A program made the translations under genes and the position numbers. Below, one piece after another: positions 37,376-48,483 of a DNA stretch of 64,000 nucleotides. A model generated the notes under the pieces. It did no database searches. It was given only the letters and a program-made list of their open reading frames with translations, and was not told the DNA's origin. The DNA is from Lunularia cruciata (Eukaryota; Streptophyta; Marchantiopsida; Lunulariales; Lunulariaceae): NCBI GenBank assembly GCA_948567375.1, contig OX419757.1, positions 12,662,974 to 12,726,973 of the forward strand. Direction: 5' to 3'. Positions within the stretch are counted from its first letter, which is position 1. Each line of letters begins with the position of its first letter.

Positions 37376-37433
37376 TGTGAGCCAGCCTGTCTCTCACTCA
37401 GGATTGAATCTCTGATGGCTATTATGGTAGCGC
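37376..37433 (-). repeat. A3 5' LTR, first part (split by D2)
   Basis: 58 bp matching the first bases of the A LTR. It ends at the duplicated GCGC (37430-37433) where solo LTR D2 begins. Confidence 0.88.
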
Positions 37434-38629
37434 TGTCATGGGGAACGTTTGGTCTCGAGAGTGCACCGGGCACATGGCTGCTTGTGCTTAGTTTTCCCTA
37501 CTATCCTTCTTTTGGGTCTTTCCCATAGATTGACATTCCTTCCCTACTCCTGGTTTGTTGGGAATTTGTCTCTATATGAACTTGTTGTTTCAGTTTCCCT
37601 AAGGTTGGCTCTCCCTGAAGGTTTTGTTTTATCTTTGACTTTCATAAAATTAATCTTGTCATGCTAGTCTGGTGTTATGGTTTCTACCTCTGCCTGGTCT
37701 CATATTCTATTTTCACGTCAGGTTCAAGCTATGGTTCGGGATCTGGCAGTTCATAGACCTAGGTCAGGTGGCCCTTTAATCAAATAAAAGAAACAACAAC
37801 TGAGTGATCTAACCAAACATAAACGCGGGCATCCAGATAATTTACTTAGGCTATTCACATGGACCGGACTGAGAGTTCCTAGAATAGAGTTTTCCTCAAC
37901 TCTAGTCACAATTCATAACACAATCCGCTTCCAAGATTCATCATTCACAGGAGTTTCAACAACAACATTCACAAGGTTGGATAAGTCAAATAGTTCTAGT
38001 CAAGACAATGCCTGCCCTAAGGTTGCAACTGATCATCAACTCAACCGGCAGTTCACATATATTCTGTCCGACAGCAGGCAAGGCAATTCACCCTCCGAAC
38101 CTCTTCATTCTCCTATGCCCTGTTTTGCTGATCAGATTCACTCCATTCAGACAGGCCAACCAACTTCAAATCTTTCTTGCCTTTGTTCCAGATGAGCTGA
38201 GCCACCTCAAAATTCTCCTCCTTTTCTTCCTGACTAGCTCCTATCACTGCCTGTTCAGTCACTCTTCACAACATCTTCCCAAAAAAATATATATTTCTTC
38301 TTCACTCCTATCCTCACCTTTGGGAGATTATCCTTTGGCAACTTCTGCAACAAATCCCCTTCAGACCTGCAAAAATTCCTCTCCAATTTTGTCCCTCAAC
38401 ACTCTATCAACATTTTCACACTGAAATCTCTCTTCCTCAGTCCTGTTCTCACCTTCGTGAGAGTTTCTTTTGCTACTCTTGCAGCCTGCCCTTCAGACCT
38501 GCAAAAATTCTCTTTCCAATTCTGTCCCTCAACACTCTATCAACATTTTCACACATAAATCTCTCTTCCTCAGTCCTGTTCTCACCTTTGTGAGAGTTTC
38601 TTTTGCTACTCCTACAGCCTGCCCTTCAG

Positions 38630-39375
38630 ACCTGCAAAAATTGCCCTTCTGTCCAAGCACTTCCTCTCTTGCACATTTGTTCATTCCTTCAAGAAGAAAC
38701 CTTTCTCTCCCTTGCACTCTCAAGCCCTTCTTGTCCTGCAAAAATTGCCCTTCTGTCCAAGCACTTCCTCTCCTGCACATTTGTTCATTCCTTCAGAAGA
38801 AACCTTTCTCTCCCCTGCACTCTCAAGCCCTTCTTGTCCTGCAAAAATTTGCTCTTCTGTCCAAGCACTTCCTCCCCTGCACATTTGTTCATTCCTTCAA
38901 GAAGAAACCTTTCTCTCCCCTGCACTCTCAAGCCCTAACATGACCTGCGAAAATTGCCCTTCTGTCCAAGCACTTCCTCTCCTGTACATTTGTTCATTCC
39001 TTCAAGAAGAAACCTTTTTCTCCCCTGCACTCTCAAGCCCTTCTTGTCCTGCAAAAATTTGCCCTTCTGTCCAAGCACTTCCTCTCCTGCACATTTGTTC
39101 ATTCCTTCAAGAAGAAACCTTTTTCTCCCCTGCACTCTCAAGCCCTTCTTGGCCTGCAAAAATTTGCCCTTCTGTCCAAGCACTTCCTCTCCTGCACATT
39201 TGTTCATTCCTTCAAGAAGAAACCTCTCTCCCCTGCACTCTCAAGCCCTTCTTGTCCTGCAAAAATTGCCCTTCTGTCCAAGCACTTCCTCTCCTGCACA
39301 TTTGTTCATTCCTTCAAGAAGAAACCTTTTTCTCCCCTGCACTCTCAAGCCCTAACATTACCTGCGAAAATTGCC
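38630..39375 (-). repeat. 104-bp minisatellite in D2
   Basis: Seven to eight units of about 99-109 bp, each with TGCAAAAATTGCCCTTCTGT, CAAGCACTTCCTCTCCTGCA, TTCATTCCTTCAAGAAGAAA and CTGCACTCTCAAGCCCT. D1 has only scattered single versions of this unit. Plus-strand frames through it are low-complexity shadows. Confidence 0.85.
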
Positions 39376-39379
39376 CTTC

Positions 39380-39860
39380 TGAAATTCCTCTCTCCCTGTC
39401 CATGCCTCTTTCTTCCAAAAATATCCCCTCTATCCAGGCCTCTTTCTCCCAAAAATCTCCTCTCCTTTAATTCACACCTGTCACAAACCCTTCCAAAATT
39501 CCTCTCTCCATGTCCATGCCTCTTTCTTCCAAAAATATCCCCTCTGTCCAAGCCTCTTTCTCCCAAAAAATCTACTCTCCATCAATTCACACCAGTCACA
39601 AAACCCTTCCGAAATTCCTCTCTCCCTGTCCATGCCTCTTTCTTCCGAAAATATCCCCTCTGTCCAGGCCTCTTTCTCCCAAAAAATTCTACTCTCCATC
39701 AATTCACACTAGTCACAAAACCCTTCCAAAATTCCTCTCCTTCAATTCACACCTGTCACAAAACCCTTCCGAAATTCCTCTCTCCCTGTCCATGCCTCTT
39801 TCTTCCAAAAATATCCCCTCTGTCTAGGCCTCTTTCTCCCAAAAAATCTCCTTCCCTTCC
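39380..39860 (-). repeat. About 115-bp minisatellite in D2
   Basis: Four or so units with AAATTCCTCTCTCCCTGTCC, ATGCCTCTTTCTTCC, AAATATCCCCTCTGTCCAGG and CAATTCACACC.GTCACAAA, starting near 39384, 39495, 39615 and 39772, with a partial unit near 39728. It adjoins the 104-bp array and is not seen in D1. Confidence 0.8.
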
Positions 39861-40117
39861 AGGCCTCTTTCTCCCAAAAATCTCCGCTACTTCTCTCAAA
39901 ATCTCCTGCAAACTTCCCTCTCAAAATCTTTTGGCATTTTTTGAAAACCCTCAGCCCTTCTCTCTCTCCTCACTTTCTCCCGAAACAAGGTAGCCAAACC
40001 ACACCCGGGACATATTATCATAAATCCCTGTTCCTTACAACAAATAAAAAATAAAATAAAATTTATCACACCAAAAGCCTCAAGGGTACATGTGGGCTAT
40101 TTTCCCTATGACAGCGC

Positions 40118-40751
40118 ACCATGGACTAAGAAAGCAAGGAACCCCGACTCCATCATACTCCTCCAAGGCTAACACTCCAAGACTCAAGACATTGCTCACT
40201 AGAGAACTCAATGAGAGAGAGATAGTTGCAAATGAAAGGATGATGAGTACCTCCTCACCCCTTATTTATATACTTGTGAAATAGTTACGTACCAAAGTTA
40301 CTAATTACCAAAGTAACTCAAGTCACTAGACTAAAAGTCAAGTAAAGTCAAAAAGTAGAAAGGAATATCCATTCACATGGGTATATTCCCCTAAGCATGT
40401 GGTCTTATCTTGACCCAACCACTAAGTCAAGGATTCCTTCACATGGGTTATCCTTGCACAAAAGAAGAATCCAAAACAAAAAGGCTTGCAACCCAAGAGT
40501 TCTCAACTCTTTCCTCAAATCCAAACACCTAGGAATAATACCAAGTCAACACACTAAAATCCAAAATAGTGGTGCTCATCTTTTCTAGTTCCTCTAAAGT
40601 AAAGTCTCCTCTATCTAAGCTATGACTAACTTTAGCTAACCATGATTAATATAGAACCATCCTTTATCTCTATATAAATAATATCTCTTAAGTACTTGTA
40701 ATACCAAGCTAAATATCATAATACCACACACATGCACAAATGGGTGTTACA
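40118..40751 (-). repeat. A3 5' LTR, second part
   Basis: Continues the A LTR after the duplicated GCGC of D2, from ACCATGGACTAAG to GGGTGTTACA. The joined length without D2 is about 690 bp, normal for the family. Confidence 0.9.
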
Positions 40752-40755
40752 GTAT

Positions 40756-41290
40756 GAGGACGGGAGTGAGGCTGAAGGAGAGGTGGGAACTTTCGGCCTT
40801 GAGCTTGAACAAGAAAAACTAGAGGATGAGACCCGAGAAGCAGGTGTCTATGATGTTGCTCTTGAGGCTGAGAAGTCTTTTGTGCCCTTTTCTGAGGAGG
40901 TGCAGGACTCCTTTTGGGCAAGAAGTTGCAGCGAGTGCGAGATAGAGATGCAAGGAGTGAAAACACCGGTGAGAGCGTTGATTGATTCAGGATCTGAGGT
41001 CAACCTTGTGTCAAAGGCTGTCTACAATGAAGGGCGTTGGAAGGTGGACCATGACATCAAATGGAAGGTAAACTCAGTGAATAGAACCAGAAATGCATTG
41101 TGGGGAGCTTGTCTGCATGTCAGAATCAAGATAGGGAATGTGGTAGAGCCTATTAATGTGTTCGTGCATGATACCTTGCCCTACTTGGTGATCCTAGGAC
41201 AGCCCTTCATTACTCAGTTTAGAATGGAGAGCAAAGTTCTGAATGATGGGACTCACGTGGCGAAGGTTAGAAGTCAGAACGGGACCTAGA
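40756..41290 (+). pseudogene. Element C protease region
   Basis: An acidic stretch is followed by a retroviral-type aspartic-protease domain with the active-site motif ALIDSGSEVNLVS at about 40977-41015 and the downstream LVILGQPF motif. The reading direction matches the gag at 25016. About 10 kb of later insertions separate the two. Broken element. Confidence 0.75.
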
Positions 41291-41889
41291 ATAGTGCAAT
41301 TCCCTATTGTGTTGCCGGGCAGCGACAGGAACAGGAGAGAGTTAAGAGATCCAAAAAAGCCTACTGGAAGGTGGGGTTTCCACTAGGCGTCTTGTCAAAG
41401 AAGGTGGGGGGACAAGGCGCCCTATGCTGCATTCCACCGTGAGAGATCAGTGAGGGAGACTATTTTGACAGGACCTATGTGGGAATCTAGAGTGGTGGAA
41501 CTATTTGCTTTGCACATGTAGGGAGTACCATGGGAATTTTGCAGTAGAGAATGAAAGGGAAAGAGAGAGATCTGAAAATAGCAAGGGAAATGGATGATAG
41601 CGAGACTATCATTGGAGTGTTGGAGGATTGGGGAGAAGGTAGGGCAGTCTAGAAGGTGATTGGGGCAATGGGGAAAGGAGAACCCGTGATTGAAATAGGA
41701 AGGGAGCTTCATGAAACACTTTCAAAGTTGGTTCATGAACTGAGATGTGACACTAAGAACAAAATAGTGGACAAAAAGGTTTGTCCTATTACTGTCCCAT
41801 TGCCATTGGATGCTTCTAATTTGATGCATAGGACTAGAGAGGAACCAAGACTGAGATAAGAAAAGGATATTGGTCATTCGTTTACTAAA

Positions 41890-44130
41890 GAGACCTTGGA
41901 TGAGCTTACAGTTGGAGGGGATGGATTGCTCACAGAAGTTGAGTGCCGTGCATTTAAGGAAATGATTGGGAAGTGCGGGAAGGCTTTTTCTTTCAAGATT
42001 GAGGAGATTGGGTGTGTGAACCCGCAAGAAATCACACCGATGATAATTTTCACAGTTCCGCATGTACCGTGGGATCTGAGACCAATATTAGTGCCAAAGG
42101 TGCTTTTGCCCCAGCTGACAGAACTACTGAAGGAGAAAGTTCAGGCAAAGATTTTAGAACCATCAAAAGCGCCATACTCAAACCGTTGGTTCACCGTCCA
42201 AAAGAAGAACAGTAAGGTGCAGTTCATATAGGATATGCAACCGCCAAATAAGGTAACAATCCGGAATTCTGGTGTTGGACTGGCTGTGGATGAGTTTGCT
42301 GAGGAGTTTGCAGGGAGTGCATTCTATTCTATAGGAGATTTGTATTCAGGTTATGATCAGTTTTAGCTTGCTGAAGGGAGCCGGGACATAACCACGATGT
42401 GAACACCGTTAGGGCTGATGTGTATGTGCACTCTCCCAATGGGGGCTACTAACTCTATGGCGCATATGCAAAGCGCTATGAATCAAATTCTGCAGTCTTT
42501 TATCCAGGAGAAGACCCGTCCATTCTTGGATGATATACCTGTCAAGGGTTGCACAGAGAACAAGAAAGATGAAACTTTGATGGATGGAGGCATTAGGAAG
42601 TTTGTCATAGATCATATTCAAGATGTGGAGGCAATACTAAGAAGGTTGATGGAAGCGGGGGTGACTTTCTCTGGAGAGAAGTTGGCATTTGGACTTGGAG
42701 AAATCCTTGTGGTGGGACACCTGTGTGGCTCGTATGGAAGGAAGCCAAATCCGGAGAAGGTGGACATAATAGGGAAGATCAAGGACTGTTCCTCAGTTCA
42801 GGAAGTAAGAAGGTTCTTAGAGGCATGTGTTTTCTACCGTATATGGATTCCGCACTTTGGTCATATTGCAGAGCCGCTCTACCAGCTTTTGAGGAAAAGG
42901 ATCAGGTTTGTTTGGAGACCGAAACATTTGGTTGCTATGGCAAAACTGAAGAAAGTGCTGCAGAACCCGCGTGTGCTCCACCCGCTTGACTACCGCTGTG
43001 GACAATCGATTATAGTTACGGTTGACTCAAGTCCCTACACTGCTGGTTGGGCTGTGGGCCAAGATGACAAGAACAGCAGCAGATTTGCAGCAAGGTTTGG
43101 AGCAAGGATCTTTATGGAATGGCAATGGAGGTACCCTCAGATCAAACAGGAATTGTGGGGTGCCAAGATAGCACTAAGACAAGATAGAAACTGCCTAATA
43201 GGGACCTATGTCATCCAAGAGACAGATTGCTTGCCGCTGCTTGGAATGGTTGCCAACTGTGACACTCTAGACATTGCCATGTTGCGCTGGATAGCATTTA
43301 TTCGGATGTTTAATCCAGAGCTAAGGTACATAGCTAGGAAGGACAATCCGGTAGCTGATATGTTGTCTAGAGCATGTTATGAAGGAGCTGAAAATGACTG
43401 TATGGTGGATGTGCATGAGCTGGAGCTGGACTTGAACTTTCCCTTTAGAGAAGAACTATACAAGGATGATCTTCTGGCTGTTGAAAAATATCTTAGTTCT
43501 CTAGAGAAGAACTCCGAATGGACCAGGGAAGAGTTTGAGAAGATTAGAAGGAGATCAGGAAAATTCTTGTTGAAGGATGGGTATCTCTGGCGAAGGCCCA
43601 AGGGCAGCTCTAGAGTTCCATTGAGAGTGTTGGGAGATGAAGAGACAAAGCAGAGAGTGCTACGGGAGTCGCATGACACGGATGCTGCCGGACACCGTGG
43701 GGTTCAGGGTACATACGAGCGCATCCGGGGTTTGTATTGGTGGCCAGGTATTTATACAGAGGTACAGTGGTATGTGGAAACCTATGAAATCTGTCAGATC
43801 TACTCCAAGGTAAGGCACAGAGATGGTTTGAAACCTACTTATCCGCTGAATCTCCATTTTCAATGGGTTTTGGACTTGGTTCATATGCCTTTAGGAGTCC
43901 GAGGAGCTAAATATCTAGTACTAGCTAGGAAAGACTTGTCTAATTATGTGGAAGGAAGATCATTGTCGTCTACACATACCCAACAGGTGTGTTGGTTTGT
44001 CTTAGAGGATATCATTGCCAGGCACGGATGTTTCTACCGGATGAGGGCAGATCGAGGTGAATTGGATGCAAGGGAAGCAGCTGACTTCTTTGCTAAGTTC
44101 AATATCAAGCTGAACCGGACTACTGCCTAA
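41890..44130 (+). pseudogene. Element C RT, RNase H and integrase region
   Basis: RT begins near 41900. Its catalytic box PFLDDIPVKG lies near 42520-42549, followed by GGIRKFVIDHIQDVEAIL and a VSGEK-like FSGEK block. RNase H (TVDSSPYTAGWAVGQDD near 43020-43070; RYIARKDNPVADMLSRA near 43325-43375) follows. Integrase has the zinc-binding H-H side (AGHRGVQGTYERIRGLYWWP), then the core. The blocks and their order recall basidiomycete gypsy polyproteins as I know them: LDD.PVKGP, GIRRFV.EHL, GRIPDESKV and VDSS...GW. Broken. Confidence 0.8.
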
Positions 44131-44217
44131 AATCCGGAAGCCAATGGTTAGAGTGAACGAGGTCATCTGCCGATAGTGAATGCTTTGGTGAAGGCTTGCC
44201 AAGGTGAGATATAAAGA

Positions 44218-44724
44218 TTGCCTGATTTGCTGCCCTTAGCACTTATGGCTGATAGGTTAACTTGCAGCTCGGTAATTGGGATGCCACCTGTTGAGTTAGT
44301 ATCAGGGCACTTACCAATTATGCTTGTGGAAGAGGACAACATTAGTTGGAGAACTGTTCAGTGGGAGGATAATGTGTCTACAGAGGAATTGATAACGCAC
44401 AAAATCAAGCAGTTTAACCTGACACCACAGAGAATACAAGTGGCACGTGAGAAGGTGAAGGAAGCGCGGCTGAGGAACAAACTATACTTTGACAAGACTC
44501 ACCGACTGCGACCAATACCTATCAATGAAGGGGACTGGGTGCTGATTTCTGATAATAGCCTAGAAGTACAACATTCAACCCTCAAGAATTTTGCCCGCCG
44601 TTGGCATGGCCCATTTGTTGTTACCAAAGTTCACAAGAATGCCACCTATAGTGTGCGAGAGCTAGATGGTACTGAACATCATCAGCCATATGCAGGGAAA
44701 AGGGTTAAAGTTTTCAAGAGGTGA
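44218..44724 (+). pseudogene. Element C integrase C-terminal region
   Basis: 168 residues with EGDWVLISDNSLEVQ, then FARRWHGPFVVTKVHKNATY and SVRELDGTEH, ending KRVKVFKR. This is the SH3-like C-terminal part of gypsy integrase (the R-W-x-GP-F/Y motif) with no chromodomain. It ends about 135 bases before the 3' LTR, which is right for the end of pol. Confidence 0.75.
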
Positions 44725-44848
44725 TCGGGAACCGAGGAAGAAAAAGATTGTGACTTCAGCCCTGGAGGCGATTTAGGAGATGCCACTAAAGGAAGCTGAT
44801 ATTGATCACTTGGGACTTGCTGGTGCAGACCGGTGGCTGCACAAGATT

Positions 44849-44859
44849 GGTGGGGTGGA
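44849..44859 (+). other. Element C polypurine tract
   Basis: A G-rich run (GGTGGGGTGGA) sits directly before the TGTCG start of the 3' LTR, the expected place for the plus-strand primer. Confidence 0.6.
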
Positions 44860-46547
44860 TGTCGTTGGGAAATAATCTACACGTAGTATTGGTGCCATTT
44901 GGTGTGATTTTTCATGTTAGTGAACTCAAGGGTTTATGTTATGGTGAAATCTGTAGTTGCTTTGTGTTCCTATAAGCTCAAGGACTTTCTCTTGTGTAAA
45001 GGAAGGGAGGAAATTGAATGGCAGATTTTTATTTTTTTTAATGTTACATAAGCTCAGGGTATTTGTCTTGTCACTTAACTGTCGGAGGATTACTATGTTA
45101 TGGGGGGTCTCAAATTATTTTGAAAAAGATGAGGGCTGGACAAAGAGCTTTTGGGAAATGACAGTAGGGTTCTTTTGGGAAATGCCTGACAAGCTTTGCA
45201 AAGGAGAGATTGCAGGATTTCGAGAAGGAGAAGGGATGGACAGAGGTCTTTCGGGAAATGACAGTAGGGTTCTTTTGGGAAATGCCAGACAAGCTTTGCA
45301 AAGGAGAGATTGCAGGATTTTTGAGAAGGAGAAGGGCTGGACAGAGGGCTTTCGGGAAATGACAATAGGGTTCTTTCGGGAAATGAGAGATGAGCTTTGC
45401 AAAGGAGAGATTGCAAGATTTTCAAGAAGGAGAAGGGATGAACAGGGGGTTTTCAGGAAATGAAGAGGGTGTTTTTCAAAGGGAGAAGTTTGCGGGAGTG
45501 TACATGCTGACAGTGTGAAATTTTTGAGAAAGATAAGGGCTAGATTGAGAGCTTTTGGGAAATGACAGTAGGGTTCTTTCGGGAAATGCTAGACGAGCTT
45601 TGCAAAGGAGAGGTTGCAGGATTTTTGAGAAGGAGAAGAGCTGAACAGGGGGTTTTCAGGAAATGACAGAGGGTTTTTTTCAAAGGAGAAGTTTGCGGGA
45701 GTGTACATGCTGACGGTGTAAAATTTTCGAGAAAGATGAGGGCTGGACAGAGAGCTTTCGGGAAATGACAGTAGGGTTATTTCAAGAAATGCCAGACAAG
45801 TTTCAAAGGAGAAGTTGCAGGAGTTTCAAGAAGATGAAGGGCTAACAGTGGAATTTTGTGAAGTAACAAAGAGTTCTTTCTTGAAGCAGCAATGTTTCCC
45901 AGGAGTTGATGGGTGGATAGAAGGAGTTTTGGGAGAAACGGAGGGCTAAGAATTGTAAGGATTAGGATAGAAAACTTGCTTAGTTCTCCTCCTTTGTGTA
46001 CATGCTTTGCCGTTGAAGATTTTAGTCAATCATTATATTGTTTGAAGCTGCTTAGGTTTCCCTTGAATATTTATAATTGCAAGGCTTGGGATTACAATAA
46101 ATATATACTTCCTTGATGAATGTGAATCCTTAGTCCGTGAATAGTATAAATGAGAGGACTACGGAGCTCTCAGTCTTAGTCAAGCCACATGTCCAAGACT
46201 TGTCACCGACCTGATCATGATTATCTGAACCTGGCCATAGACGGTGATTTGTTAGAGGAATTACATCGTAACCATTGAACACAACTTAACATGGACAGAA
46301 CTTTAACATTGGCAATGAAGCTTGAAGAATACAATTGTGCCAATGAAGCCAATCCAAGAAGCCATTAACCATGAGCCTACATTTAGAAAGATCGGTATCA
46401 AGCTGCTCTAGCAAGAAGGACTGCCAGCCAAGCAAGTGGAGAGAGCATCTGATTACAAAGAGTTTTAAACAGTTGACAAGCCTAGCAGTCTGAGCGGAAG
46501 CAACCATGTGCCTGGCGCACTCCCAAGACCAATCGATCCCCATGACA
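44860..46547 (+). repeat. Element C 3' LTR (1688 bp)
   Basis: Starts TGTCGTTGGGAAATAATC and ends CCCCATGACA. The internal array (about 45120-45800) has roughly three short units of about 102 bp and two of about 203 bp, against about ten long units in the 5' LTR. A TATA-like TATAAAT lies at 46145-46151. It is followed by the duplicated CCAT. Confidence 0.9.
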
Positions 46548-48470
46548 CCATTAGGCAACTCTACTTCTTCACTCCTATCTCTCTCTAGATCCATTCCCAA
46601 TCTTATTGCAACAAAGTGAGATAAGAAATTCTCTATTGCTCCCGGATTGATTTATACTCTCACTTGATTGCCTTCTAGGACTCCATTTACAACAATCAAT
46701 TGTGAGGTTGCCTTTCGGGAGCTTTGCGCATTAGTCTTCTTCCTTCCCTTGCTTCTCTTCTTCCTTGTTGAGCTAGTAAGGCCGTAAGGTACATTTACTG
46801 GCAATCTTTGTTTTCTGAAGTGATTTCCACCTCTTCCTTTTCAATGCACCTCTCCATGTTGTTCAAAGATTGCTTGTACAAAGGCCGAGGGCCTCTAGGA
46901 AAATGAGGGGGAAAATTGGTGGATATGTGCCCAATATGGCCACAATTGTAATAATGGTGTTGTTCTCCTTGAGTTCCTTCTCCTCGTAGGAGTCCATCTC
47001 TTTGTTCTTCTACCCGTCCATGCTTCCCTTGAAGCGGTTGTGCTCCTCAATCTCAAAATCAAAGGTTGCCTAATTCCATTGGTACTGGTCCACCCATGTG
47101 TGGCATTTTTGCTTGATAATGTTGAGGTAGAACTAATCCTTCACCTCCACCCAATGCTCCTGCTATTCTTTGCGCACAAGCAATGGCTTCCAGTACCATA
47201 TGAGGATTTGCACCATGACTTCTTGGCAAATCCGCTCCTTTAACCCTCATTTAAAATTGTTGAGAGCCTCTACTGGACTCATGTTGGTTATTGTGACTTG
47301 TAGATCTAGAAATGCCTCCACATACTCTTGTATGCTATTCTTCTTTCTCAATCTCCATAGTCGGGTTTGAGTCATTTGCACAAAATCCACCAATTGGAAA
47401 TTCTTCAACAATCCTTCTTGCATTGTTGTCTACGTGATCTCCTTTCTCTCTACTAACATGAATCTTTCCCAAGCATCATACCATGTGAGGGCTTTATTGG
47501 TCAAGTACCCACATGCAAACATGCCTACAACATGCTTCGGGATCTCTATTGAGAACAATCAGAAATATCAATTCATTCTCTTGATCCAATTTTCCACTAC
47601 TCCCATCATATGCTGCCCCTTGTAAGGCTCAATGTTGTAGGTCTTCTTCATCCGGAGTAGCAATGAGGCTTCATCGTTGATAGGTTTTGTAGGCATAGGT
47701 GCCTCTCCAAGTACTTCAGTCATAGGTCTTGGGTTTTGAGACGGCTCTTCTTCTTGCATGGCTTGATCGTTCTTGAGGATTTGCACTCGACTTTGTAATG
47801 TCTCTATGGTCATCTTAATCTCTTGAAATTCATTCAACATCCCTTGCATTCCTTGCACTAGCTCTTGCGGATCCATGGTTCCTGCAACACTCAATTGCTA
47901 ATGTCTACTTCAATACAATGTCAATATGATCACTCTGGAAGGTACACAAACTATCGGAACTACCATTGGGACCTTAGAAGCTATCACTTGTTGATAATAC
48001 TCCTCGCCAAAATTCCTAACCACAAAATCTCTAAATATCACTTTCGGTCTCACTACATAATAGATTTCTACTTGAGTGTTGAAAGGGAGAGGATTTGGGA
48101 CATTCACATCCATATTATCATAATAGAATGTAGATTGTCAAATCCTTCTCTCTATCATATAGCAAGCACGACAAGTAGAATCACCGAGTTTGGTGAGTTC
48201 ATCATCCTATCCATGAATTCTACGCCAAAGTGATAAACTAGCAATACACTCATTTGCTCACGCTGGATATACATGAACTTGATGTGGAATGGATTTGGGA
48301 ATGGAACGCTAGGTGCAAGAAATTGTCCTCTCGGTCCATCCATCCCGTCCACTCTCTAAAGTCCTTCCTAAGTCTAGCAATTACTCTATGTTCTCCACCT
48401 CAAATTACTCAGTTCCAATAGTTCGTGCTCTTCCAAGATGGGTGATCCACTCTCTTGGACTAAGACACTT
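46548..48470 (-). pseudogene. Element B gag and protease-start region
   Basis: In sense, a gag begins near 47894 (MDPQELVQGMQGMLNEFQE, then a heptad-like region and MTEVLGEAPMP). It continues past a zinc-knuckle-like HHYYNCGHIGHI near 46913-46959 into a basic segment and the start of protease, where element C interrupts. The untranslated leader lies between 47894 and the primer site. Broken. Confidence 0.7.
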
Positions 48471-48482
48471 GCTCTGATACCA
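48471..48482 (-). other. Element B primer-binding site (initiator Met tRNA)
   Basis: In sense it reads TGGTATCAGAGC, the standard plant retrotransposon site complementary to the 3' end of initiator-methionine tRNA. It lies one base from the 5' LTR. Confidence 0.92.
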
Positions 48483-48483
48483 T

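Larger units (their letters stand above)
37434..40113 (-). mobile_element. Element D2: solo LTR of the C-related family, inside the A3 LTR
   Basis: 2680 bp, starting TGTCATGGGGAACGTTTGG and ending TTTTCCCTATGACA. GCGC is duplicated at 37430-37433 and 40114-40117, and occurs once at that spot in other A LTRs. The first 900 bp match D1. On the minus strand both ends resemble element C's LTR. It is the deepest insertion in the nest (host, B, C, A3, D2), so it must be younger than A3. Confidence 0.88.
30302..40751 (-). mobile_element. Element A3: family-A gypsy retrotransposon in element C
   Basis: Net 7.8 kb, flanked by GTAT at 30298-30301 and 40752-40755. The 3' LTR is 30302-30994. The 5' LTR is 37376-37433 plus 40118-40751, split by solo LTR D2. 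The internal order is the same as in A2: primer site 37354-37371, pre-gag frame, gag, protease, RT, RNase H, integrase. LTR divergence is about 3.5% by eye. Broken, with more breaks than A2. Confidence 0.88.
21742..46547 (+). mobile_element. Element C: Ty3/gypsy retrotransposon with fungus-like pol and giant LTRs
   Basis: Net length is about 10.8 kb after removing D1, the A solo LTR and A3. The 5' LTR is 21742-24887, gag 25016-26370, the protease-to-integrase region 40756-44724, the polypurine tract 44849-44859, and the 3' LTR 44860-46547. CCAT flanks it at 21738-21741 and 46548-46551. The LTRs start TGTC and end GACA. Outside their minisatellites the LTRs differ by about 6% by eye. The RT box is FLDDIPVKG, unlike the usual plant elements. 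Broken, with several breaks. Confidence 0.88.

Noticed and set aside
38470-39827. Plus-strand frames with repeated CPSTSSPAHLFIPS-like peptides
   Set aside because: Shadows of the 104-bp and 115-bp arrays in D2.
22020-39860. Regular repeats resembling a CRISPR array
   Set aside because: Units are 100-203 bp, contiguous and without unique spacers. They lie inside LTRs of a eukaryotic element, with no cas genes.
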